From positions 1,550,001 through 1,614,000 of the forward strand of contig NZ_CP044427.1 in assembly GCF_008843165.1 (NCBI RefSeq): DNA of 64,000 nt, read 5' to 3'. The DNA is from Ornithinimicrobium pratense (GTDB lineage: Bacteria; Actinomycetota; Actinomycetes; Actinomycetales; Dermatophilaceae). This document shows, one piece after another, positions 50,133 to 57,083 of this stretch. Position 1 is the first letter of the stretch, and the number at the start of each line of letters is the position of its first letter. Made by a program: the position numbers and the translations under genes. The notes under the pieces are model-generated. The model did not search any database, had not been told where the DNA came from, and was given only the letters and a program-made list of their open reading frames with translations.

Positions 50133-50576
50133 TTACGAAGATCTCCAGGTGAGGCTGGAGAACTCCGTGCCTGCGGGGACGTCAGCATAGTCCGCGGACC
50201 AGGCCGCGTAGAGCTGCTGCTCCTGCTCCTCGGTCATGTCGAAGGCATCGACGAAGAGGGCCAGGGTGCTGGCTGAGACCAGCCGGCCGTTGAGCGCCCG
50301 GGACACGCGGTCCTTCAGGCTGCGCGGCAACGTGCGGCGGCTCTCGGGGATCTCGCCGCGCTCCCACAGGGTGAGCGCCAGCACCCAGGCGACGCCGGCC
50401 TGGTTCGGCTGGCGCCCGCCCAGGCGCTGGGTATGGCGCAGCCACCTACGTCGGCACCGTAGGTCACCGAGCAAGATCTCGGTGAGCACGGTGGCGGTGC
50501 GCGGACATCCCGGCTCGGGCACGGCGAGCTGGAAGGTGCGTGGGACCGCATAGGGATATGTGGGGTCGATCGACAT
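50133..50576 (-). CDS. Small protein divergent from the STAND gene, partly similar to its N-terminal domain
   Basis: 147 residues; ATG 50576 has GGAGG five to six bases upstream. Not a recognised family. Residues about 90-126 (RALNGRLVSASTLALFVDAF then MTEEQEQQLYAAW) line up in spacing and type with residues about 45-80 of the divergent STAND protein (GYFAGRHLPPANRPEVLREV then VPPAEHDAWRERL). This is the second half of an XRE-type helix-turn-helix as found in actinobacterial STAND regulators. It may be a regulator or an accessory of its neighbour. Confidence 0.6.
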   Translation of the reverse strand: MSIDPTYPYAVPRTFQLAVPEPGCPRTATVLTEILLGDLRCRRRWLRHTQRLGGRQPNQAGVAWVLALTLWERGEIPESRRTLPRSLKDRVSRALNGRLVSASTLALFVDAFDMTEEQEQQLYAAWSADYADVPAGTEFSSLTWRSS

Positions 50577-50598
50577 TGATCCTCCATCACGGTGTGGA

Positions 50599-50766
50599 GT
50601 GTCCGGCCCCCTGCGCCGGACACAGGCCCCATCACATCTGTCTGGACCAGCACTTCACCAGCAGATAGCGAGGATCCGTACGAGTCCGTACGCGACAGGC
50701 CTCTGACCTGCGGCGGAGACACAAGGGCGACGCGCCGGTGGTGCACTGTCGGACCTGATCCGTACG
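50599..50766. promoter_or_regulatory. Divergent control region with dyad and three TCCGTACG repeats
   Basis: Between the two divergent genes lie a perfect 8-base inverted repeat (GTGTCCGG at 50599-50606, CCGGACAC at 50616-50623, 9-base loop) and three direct copies of TCCGTACG (starting at 50675, 50685 and 50759). The first two copies are exactly ten bases apart, one helical turn, and each contains the palindrome CGTACG. The last one lies about 30 bases before the STAND start. They look like binding sites for a local regulator. Confidence 0.5.
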
Positions 50767-50795
50767 CTTGGCCCAGCAGAAACGAGGAGGTTCCT

Positions 50796-53700
50796 GTGGC
50801 CGGACCGCACGCCCGCGACACCGTCGCCCGCTTCGCCCACGACCTGACCGAGGCCAGGCGCGGGGCCGGTCGCTCGATCCGGCAGGTGCACCGCATCACC
50901 GGCATCCCCACCGCGACCCTAGGCGGCTACTTCGCCGGGCGCCACCTACCGCCGGCCAACCGGCCCGAGGTGCTGCGCGAGGTCCTGAGTGCCTGCGGGG
51001 TGCCGCCGGCCGAGCACGACGCGTGGCGGGAGCGGCTGCTGAAGCTCTACACCCAGCGGCGACAGGTCGAGGTGAGCCGCACACCATATCCCGGCCTGCG
51101 CCCGTTCGAGGTGACCGATCACGACCTGTTCTTCGGTCGGGAAGAGCTGGTGGAGCGGCTGCTGAGGATGGTGGAGGACGTCGTCGCCGAGCCTCAGCCC
51201 GTGCTGGTGGTGGTGGGGCCCTCAGGCTCAGGGAAGTCCTCGCTCATCCGCGCCGGGCTGCAGGCGGCGCTCGCCGGCGTGGCCTGCGCCCTCTGCCGCC
51301 CCTCGGAGATCGGCCAGGTGCTGCACGAGCTCCCCGACACCGCAGTCCCGGGTCCGGCAGGGGTGCGGCAGGTCCTGATCGTCGACCAGTTCGAGGAGCT
51401 GTGGACCGACCCGGAGCTCACGGCGGGCTCCGAGGACCTGCTCGACCAGCTGGCGGTATGGAGTGCCGGCGCACCCGGGCGGGTGCTGGTGCTGGGTCTG
51501 CGCGCCGACTTCTACGGCGAGGCGATGACCCGGCCACAGCTCGCCGCTGCCCTCCAGCACCGACAGCTGCTGGTCGAGCCGCCCAGCCAAGAGTCGATGC
51601 GAGCCGCGATCGAGGGACCGGCGAGCCAGGTGGGGCTCACCCTGGAACCGGGCCTCGTCGACGTCATCCTGGCCGACGCACGTCTGGACACAGTCGGGTC
51701 GGTGCTGCCGCACCTGGCGCACGTGCTGGACACGATGTGGAGGACCAGCGACCACGTGGGCCTGACCGTGGAGGACTACCGGAGGGCCGGCGGCTTCGCC
51801 GGTGCGATCCGACAGTCGGCCGAGCAGGCGCTGACCTCGCTGCCGACCGAGCAGCAGGACCTGGCGATGACCCTGCTGCTGCGAATGGTGACCACCGCAC
51901 CGGCGCAGGGGTGGACGAGGCGGTTGGCGCCCCTCTCTGAGCTGACCGACCTGGGGGAGGACGCCTCCGAGGTGCTGAGCCACCTGGTCGCCCGGCGGCT
52001 GGTGACGGTGCGCGCTGAGGACGCGACCCTGAGCCACGAGTCTCTCGTCGGAGCGTGGCCGCGGCTGCGGGAGGCGGTCGGGGCTCGGCGGGGCGACATG
52101 GCCCGGCGGGAGGCCTTGGACCGTGCCGCGCGAGAGTGGGACACGCACGGCCGCGGCCACGACCACCTGCTGCGCGGCTCGCGCCTGCAGACCGTGTCCG
52201 ACTGGGCCGCGAGCTCAGACGAGTCGCTGACCCCGCTGCAGGAGGACTACCTGGCGGCCAGCCATCAGCTGGCCCAGCACCTGACGCAGGCACGCCTGAA
52301 CGCCGCTCGCCGTCGTCGTGCGGTGGTCGCGGCCATGGGAGTGCTCCTGCTGCTGACCACAGGTGCCAGTCTGACCGCCCTCCACTCCTACGACCAGGCG
52401 CGCACCGAGCGCAACCAGGCGCAGTCTCGGCAGATGGCGGTGGCGTCCGCCAACCAGCGGGACACCAACCCCGCCCTGTCTCAGCAGCTGGCCGTGGCCG
52501 GGCACCGGGCCGCGCAGACCAGGGAGAGCCGCGCCGCCGTGCTCGACGCCACGACCAGCCCGGTGCTGACGGCGTGGTCCCGGCCCGACGCGGTGCTCGA
52601 GCAGACGGCGACCATGGCCGACGGTGAGCACGTCCTGTTCTCCGGCCCGGCCGGCGGCATCGTCGTGGCGGGGACCACGGGCGTGGGCACGGATGCGTGG
52701 CAGGTGGTCGGCCGGACCTTGCTCGACGACGGGCCGGGCACCCCGGGCGTCTCCCGGTTGGCCACCCACCCGAGCCAGCCCTGGGCCGCGGCGGGCGGCT
52801 CGTTCGTCGTGGCGGGTGAACCGGCGCCGCCGCCGCTGCCCTTGCTGGCGCTCCTCGACCTCGGCAGCCCGACGTCACCGGGGGTGACCTGGGTGGACCT
52901 GCCCGAGGCAGGCCCCGAGCTGGCTGCCCGGCAGCCGCAACCGCTCCAGCCTCCCGTACCCACCGCGCTCACCTTCGCTGACGGTGGCTCCCTCCTGCTG
53001 GTCGCCGACTCCTACGGCCGCCTGCTGCGGTATGCCGTCGGTGAGCCGGGTGGTGGCGGGCGGCAGGCGGAAGAGACCGGCGTTGAGGCCGTCCTCATCG
53101 ACGACAGTGCCGACCCGCTGTTGTTTCAGACCGGGGTGCGCGTCGAACAGCTGGCGGCTAGCTCGGGCGGCAGCCTCGCAGCGGCCGCGCTGTCCTCCGG
53201 CGTCGTGGTCCTGTGGCAGGTCGACGGCGGTGAGCTGGAGCTTCTGGACGAGCACGACACCGGCCGCGATCTCTTCTCGCTCGACGTCGCGCCGGACGGC
53301 TCGGCCGTGGCGGCGGTGGGTCGGTCTGGGCTGGTGCACTGGCTCGAGCTCGGTGATGAGGGGTTGACGCAGACGCACGGTCTCTTCGCCTCGGACACCA
53401 ACCTGTTCGCGGTGCGGATCGACCCCGACAGCGGCCTGCTGGTGACTTCGGGCTGGGAGGGCACCACTTGGATGTGGCGGCTGGGTGACGACGGCCCGAT
53501 GACGGAGTCACCCAATCTGGTGCTGCCGGTCCCGCGCCCGGTCCTGGGCCTGGACGCGGCCCCTGGCCGGTGGGTCTTCACCACTTTGGGCGGGACGGTC
53601 TACACCTGGGACAGCCAGAGCGCCGTGCTGCCCCGGCTCCCTGGCAACGTCTTCCTCGTCGCCACCTCCGAGGAGCGGGAACGGTACATGATGGCGACAG

Positions 53701-54689
53701 GCCCACCTGACGGTGCGGTGACGGTCTGGGACGCGAGCGTGCCGCACGCCCCGGTGGAGCTGCATACCCTGCGCTCGGACGGTGATGACGTGGGGACGGG
53801 GGCCGGGGCGATCAGCCCGGACGGCAGGTTCGCGGCAATGGGCACCTCCGGGGGTCGCCTGCTCGTCTGGGGCGTCGACGGTGACGAGGCACGGCAGGTG
53901 ATGGCCGCCGAGGTTGTCCCGGAGGCGGTGCCGCTGGTGATGTTCGCCCCTGCGAGCGATGCCGTCCTCACGTTCGACGGGCAGGGGCTGGTGCGCATGG
54001 TGGGCATCGACAGCACCACCGGGGGCGGTCTTCAGAAGGGATCCAGCAGCGATCCCGACCTCGCAATCCTCGGGGAGATGAAGTTGGACGGCCCGGTGCT
54101 GGGCGCCGGGATGCGGGCGGACGGGCTCCTGGCCGTCTCAGCCACCGACAGCGGCGTACGGCTGGTGGATATCGAGGACCTGGACACCACGGTGGCCCAG
54201 TTCGACCTCGGGTCGAATGTGTACGGGGTCTCTTTCCACCCGGACGGTGACCTGCTCGCGCTGTCCGCCGCCGACAACAGCGTGCGCTTCTACGACGTGA
54301 GCGACCCAAGGGCACCCACCGAGGTGGGGGACCGGTTGACCGGGCCCACATCGATCCCCAACTCGGTGAAGTTCTCGCCTGACGGGCAGCGGCTCGCCGT
54401 CGCAGCGGTCGAAGGCCGGGTCTGGATCTACACGCTGCAGGAGCAGGGCTGGGTGGCGACCGAGGTGCTGAGCGCCGGGCTGGTCAACCTGCAGGACGTC
54501 ACCTGGTCCCCGGACGGCTCGGTGCTGCTGGGTGGGGCCCTGTCGGGCCGGACCCGGCTGTGGCTGACCGACGTGGACACCGCGACGGAGTGGGTCTGTG
54601 CCGGGGTGGGCCAACACGTTACTGAGGAAGAGTGGGACGGCCTGCTGCCCGGGATCGACTACGCGCCGCCGTGCGCCGGCGCCGGGTGA
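50796..54689 (+). CDS. HTH-STAND ATPase-transmembrane-WD40 signalling protein
   Basis: 1297 residues from GTG 50796 (GAGGAGG nine bases upstream). Order of parts: XRE-like helix-turn-helix (1-85); nSTAND1-type P-loop ATPase with Walker A GPSGSGKS at 141-148, Walker B LIVDQFE at 194-200 and the winged-helix phrase LSHESLVGAWPRL at 412-424; one membrane helix at about 509-529; then a WD40-type beta-propeller from about 600 to the end (repeated blades ending in LWG, VWD, FYD, RLWLTD). Such proteins are switch-like sensors; in actinobacteria they are linked to development and, in some clades, defence. No nuclease or other effector domain is fused. Confidence 0.87.
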   Translation: MAGPHARDTVARFAHDLTEARRGAGRSIRQVHRITGIPTATLGGYFAGRHLPPANRPEVLREVLSACGVPPAEHDAWRERLLKLYTQRRQVEVSRTPYPGLRPFEVTDHDLFFGREELVERLLRMVEDVVAEPQPVLVVVGPSGSGKSSLIRAGLQAALAGVACALCRPSEIGQVLHELPDTAVPGPAGVRQVLIVDQFEELWTDPELTAGSEDLLDQLAVWSAGAPGRVLVLGLRADFYGEAMTRPQLAAALQHRQLLVEPPSQESMRAAIEGPASQVGLTLEPGLVDVILADARLDTVGSVLPHLAHVLDTMWRTSDHVGLTVEDYRRAGGFAGAIRQSAEQALTSLPTEQQDLAMTLLLRMVTTAPAQGWTRRLAPLSELTDLGEDASEVLSHLVARRLVTVRAEDATLSHESLVGAWPRLREAVGARRGDMARREALDRAAREWDTHGRGHDHLLRGSRLQTVSDWAASSDESLTPLQEDYLAASHQLAQHLTQARLNAARRRRAVVAAMGVLLLLTTGASLTALHSYDQARTERNQAQSRQMAVASANQRDTNPALSQQLAVAGHRAAQTRESRAAVLDATTSPVLTAWSRPDAVLEQTATMADGEHVLFSGPAGGIVVAGTTGVGTDAWQVVGRTLLDDGPGTPGVSRLATHPSQPWAAAGGSFVVAGEPAPPPLPLLALLDLGSPTSPGVTWVDLPEAGPELAARQPQPLQPPVPTALTFADGGSLLLVADSYGRLLRYAVGEPGGGGRQAEETGVEAVLIDDSADPLLFQTGVRVEQLAASSGGSLAAAALSSGVVVLWQVDGGELELLDEHDTGRDLFSLDVAPDGSAVAAVGRSGLVHWLELGDEGLTQTHGLFASDTNLFAVRIDPDSGLLVTSGWEGTTWMWRLGDDGPMTESPNLVLPVPRPVLGLDAAPGRWVFTTLGGTVYTWDSQSAVLPRLPGNVFLVATSEERERYMMATGPPDGAVTVWDASVPHAPVELHTLRSDGDDVGTGAGAISPDGRFAAMGTSGGRLLVWGVDGDEARQVMAAEVVPEAVPLVMFAPASDAVLTFDGQGLVRMVGIDSTTGGGLQKGSSSDPDLAILGEMKLDGPVLGAGMRADGLLAVSATDSGVRLVDIEDLDTTVAQFDLGSNVYGVSFHPDGDLLALSAADNSVRFYDVSDPRAPTEVGDRLTGPTSIPNSVKFSPDGQRLAVAAVEGRVWIYTLQEQGWVATEVLSAGLVNLQDVTWSPDGSVLLGGALSGRTRLWLTDVDTATEWVCAGVGQHVTEEEWDGLLPGIDYAPPCAGAG

Positions 54690-54745
54690 GGTCGCAGCTG
54701 GCTGTCCCGGCGGCGTCGTTCCATCAGGAAGTGTGGCGGGTGCCG

Positions 54746-54764
54746 GGCATACCGTGCCGGTATG
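54746..54764. repeat. Facing pair of the recurrent GGTATG motif at a start codon
   Basis: GGCATACC (54746-54753) and GGTATG (54759-54764) face each other five bases apart; the ATG of the second copy is the start codon of the next gene. This is the densest example of a motif that recurs about 45 times across the window. See the findings for the evidence that it is selected at DNA level. Confidence 0.7.
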
Positions 54765-54977
54765 AGCGAACACAAGCACGACCAGGAGACCGCTGAGGAG
54801 CAGGGCGAGCGGGGTGGCGGCACCGTCTCCGAGGGCGGCTCGGGCGCCCTCAACGCCGACACCTCGCATGGCGGGGCCGACAGCGTGCCCGACACTCCCG
54901 ACGTCAACACCGAGATCACCGACGATGTCGACGCCAACGAGCACAGCCAGGAGGACGGCGGGCAGAACCCGCTGTAA
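54762..54977 (+). CDS. Small acidic, Gly/Ser-rich hypothetical protein (71 aa)
   Basis: 71 residues, highly acidic and low-complexity (many Glu, Asp, Gly, Ser, His; no aromatic residue), ending QEDGGQNPL. Probably disordered. Similar short acidic proteins occur as hypotheticals in related actinobacteria. The start ATG is inside a GGTATG motif copy; no clear ribosome-binding site is present. A terminator follows at 55041-55076. Confidence 0.5.
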   Translation: MSEHKHDQETAEEQGERGGGTVSEGGSGALNADTSHGGADSVPDTPDVNTEITDDVDANEHSQEDGGQNPL

Positions 54978-55040
54978 CGCGGGCACCGCAGACCCGTGCG
55001 CGTTCGGGCATAGCAGATCGCGCACGGTCAACTGGATGAC

Positions 55041-55076
55041 GCGCACCCGGTCACCTTCATCGGTGGTCGGGTGCGC
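55041..55076 (+). terminator. Rho-independent-type terminator after the small acidic gene
   Basis: GCGCACCCGGTCACC pairs with GGTGGTCGGGTGCGC (15 positions, two of them wobble) around the six-base loop TTCATC, and TCTTTG follows immediately. The best terminator in the window with a short T-rich tail. Confidence 0.75.
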
Positions 55077-55263
55077 TCTTTGTGGCGGTCCTGCGGCCGG
55101 GTGCCCGGTGATGACCCCCGGTAAACACCCCCACCGGGGTGGGTGCGGAGCGATGCTGATCAGGGCTATGGTGGGAGAGTCTCCAGCCAGTGGGACGAGA
55201 CGTCGACGAAGACGGATCGCCCCCACCCGGGGCGGTCCGGCTCTTCGAGCAGGGAGTCAGATC

Positions 55264-55584
55264 ATGACCGCACACAGCACCCTTGACCGCACACCAACAT
55301 CCGACCTCTCAGCAGTCCCGTACGAGCCGAGCGCCGAGGGCCCCGGCGAGTGGTGGCAGCGGGCAGCCTGCCGCGACCGTAACGCCGAGCTCTTCTTCCA
55401 CGCCGACCACGAGCGCGGGCCCTCCCGCGCCGTACGGACGGCGAAGGCCAAGGCTGTCTGCGGCACCTGCCCCGTCATCGTGCAGTGCCTGGCGTATGCG
55501 CTGGGGAACCGGGAGCCCTACGGCATCTGGGGTGGATTGGACGAGCAGGAACGCGCCCGGCTGGTGCGTCGGCGGGTGTCGTGA
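55264..55584 (+). CDS. WhiB-family transcriptional regulator
   Basis: 106 residues. The four iron-sulfur cysteines are in place: WQRAACRD, then AVCGTCPVIVQC, followed by the turn GIWGGLDEQER and a basic C-terminus (RLVRRRVS). WhiB-like proteins bind a [4Fe-4S] cluster and act with the principal sigma factor; they are confined to actinobacteria and their phages. It carries about 30 disordered N-terminal residues. Its stop overlaps the GTG of a glycosyltransferase gene, an unusual arrangement for a regulator. Confidence 0.92.
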   Translation: MTAHSTLDRTPTSDLSAVPYEPSAEGPGEWWQRAACRDRNAELFFHADHERGPSRAVRTAKAKAVCGTCPVIVQCLAYALGNREPYGIWGGLDEQERARLVRRRVS

Positions 55585-56471
55585 CCTCGGTGCTGCAAGC
55601 GCGCTCCACCATCGACCGCCCGGGCGTGGCGGTGATCACCGCCGGCTACCGGCAGCACGACGCCCACCTGGACCAGATCGGTGGGTTGGCCCGCTCGGCG
55701 GTCACCCCGGACCTGCACGTCATCATCTCGATGGGCGACCGCGACCTCACTCGAGGCCGGGTCCCTCTTCACCACGACCGATGGGAGACCATCGTCCGGG
55801 CGATGCCGCCCGGCCCGCAGCGCGCCCGCCGGGTGCTGGCCCGCGACGCGGGCGCCAGGGTGGCGGTGGAGGCCGGCGCCGAGCTGCTGGTCTTTCTCGA
55901 CGCCGACGCGCTGCCGTCCCTGCATTTCGTGGAGCAGTACGCCGAGGCCTTGGCCCAGCCTTCCGGTCGCGGCCCTCGGGTCCTCTGCGGTGGCCTGGTC
56001 GACCCCGGTCCCCGGCCGGAAGCTGGTTATCAGTGGTCCCGCCTGGACCAGATGGTGGCCGAGGATCTGGCTGCGGGCGGTGTGGCAGCGGGCCAGGTGG
56101 TCCCCGAGCCGCAGGTGGAGCGACTCCGGGCAGCCTCCTTCGGCATCACCGCCACCGACCTGGAGGCAATAGGCGGCATGCTCGGGCCTGAGCTGAGCAC
56201 CAGCGAGCACGACCTGGACTTCGCCTCACGGCTGCGGGAGGCCGGGGGCAGCCTGGCCCGGCTGATGGGGGTGACGGCTCTGCGGCGGCCCCGGAACCTG
56301 GCCGATGTGACCCCGGTCGAGCTGGACACCCTGGCCAAGGCGGCCAACCGCTTCGAGGAGCGCTGGGACACGCGTCTCTCGGTGGTGCCCGTTCTCGTGG
56401 CCGCCGAGCGCGCAGGCCTGCTGCGTCGCGACAAGGACAACCTCTGGGTCCGGACTGCAGCGGCCGCCTGA
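55581..56471 (+). CDS. Family 2-like glycosyltransferase
   Basis: 296 residues from GTG 55581 (GTGA overlap with whiB). A GT-A fold is indicated by VAVITAGYRQHDAHLDQIGGL at the N-terminus and the metal-binding LVFLDADALPS; the second half has ELSTSEHDLDFASRLREAGG, the usual acceptor-site acidic region. No membrane segment is present. It would transfer a sugar to a cell-surface or soluble acceptor. The coupling to whiB suggests it is made in step with the regulator. Confidence 0.8.
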   Translation: MTSVLQARSTIDRPGVAVITAGYRQHDAHLDQIGGLARSAVTPDLHVIISMGDRDLTRGRVPLHHDRWETIVRAMPPGPQRARRVLARDAGARVAVEAGAELLVFLDADALPSLHFVEQYAEALAQPSGRGPRVLCGGLVDPGPRPEAGYQWSRLDQMVAEDLAAGGVAAGQVVPEPQVERLRAASFGITATDLEAIGGMLGPELSTSEHDLDFASRLREAGGSLARLMGVTALRRPRNLADVTPVELDTLAKAANRFEERWDTRLSVVPVLVAAERAGLLRRDKDNLWVRTAAAA

Positions 56472-56499
56472 GCCGTCCGGTCTGAGGCCCTCATGAGGC

Positions 56500-56790
56500 C
56501 AGCGCGGACTGCGCGAACCGGCTCCCGCGCTGACCAGCCAGGCCTTCTCCCGACGGGGGAAGAGCAGCCGGTGCGCCAGCACCGGGGCCGGGTAGCAGAT
56601 CGTCGCCAGCGTCACCAGCCCGAAAACGGCAAGGTAGAGCACCCGGTCGCCGGTCGACAGCTCACCGAAGCGTGGGGTGAAGGGGAGCGTGAGCAAGAAG
56701 CCGAAGAGGATCTGGATCCCGGTCTGGGTGACCCGCAGCGTGGTCCCCGGCGGGCCTCTGGTCCTCCATCGGGCCAGCCTAGGTCTGAGA
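56500..56790 (-). pseudogene. Remnant of a DUF6328-type membrane protein gene
   Basis: On the minus strand a frame reads RVTQTGIQILFGFLLTLPFT, then GDRVLYLAVFGLVTLATICY and PVLAHRLLFPRREKAWLV. This is the core of DUF6328 membrane proteins. The usual N-terminal helix is replaced by unrelated Arg/Pro-rich sequence without a start codon, and after KAWLVS the frame loses the expected last membrane segment. It also overlaps the end of the GT2 gene region. I judge it truncated at both ends. Confidence 0.55.
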
Positions 56791-56809
56791 GGGCGTCCTC
56801 ACCGAGGCC

Positions 56810-57013
56810 TCAGAGCTCGGGCGGCGGCTCGAAGAGGTCGACCCGTGGCGGCCGCAGGATGCTGCGCGCGACATTCTTGAAGTCGAACCGGTCCAGGACC
56901 ATGGCGGCCTGCTCGTCGCTCAGCTCGTAGGCGTGGGCAAGCATCCGCACATGTTCGGTGTAGAACGCGTGCAGCTTGTCGACGCCCTTGATGAACTCCA
57001 GTTCCTTGGCCAC
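56810..57013 (-). CDS. Small conserved-type hypothetical protein (67 aa)
   Basis: 67 residues from GTG 57013, opening AKELEFIKGVDKLHAFYTEH and ending VDLFEPPPEL. Predominantly helical and charged. It is divergent from the alpha-galactosidase gene with only 70 bases between starts. I recognise no function. Amino-acid composition and codon choice look coding, unlike the surrounding shadow frames. Confidence 0.55.
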   Translation of the reverse strand: MAKELEFIKGVDKLHAFYTEHVRMLAHAYELSDEQAAMVLDRFDFKNVARSILRPPRVDLFEPPPEL

Positions 57014-57083
57014 CCCACCACCGTAGGCTCACGGACGTGGACGCGTGGTGACAAGTGCGTGAACAAGCTGCCGACCTGCCAGA

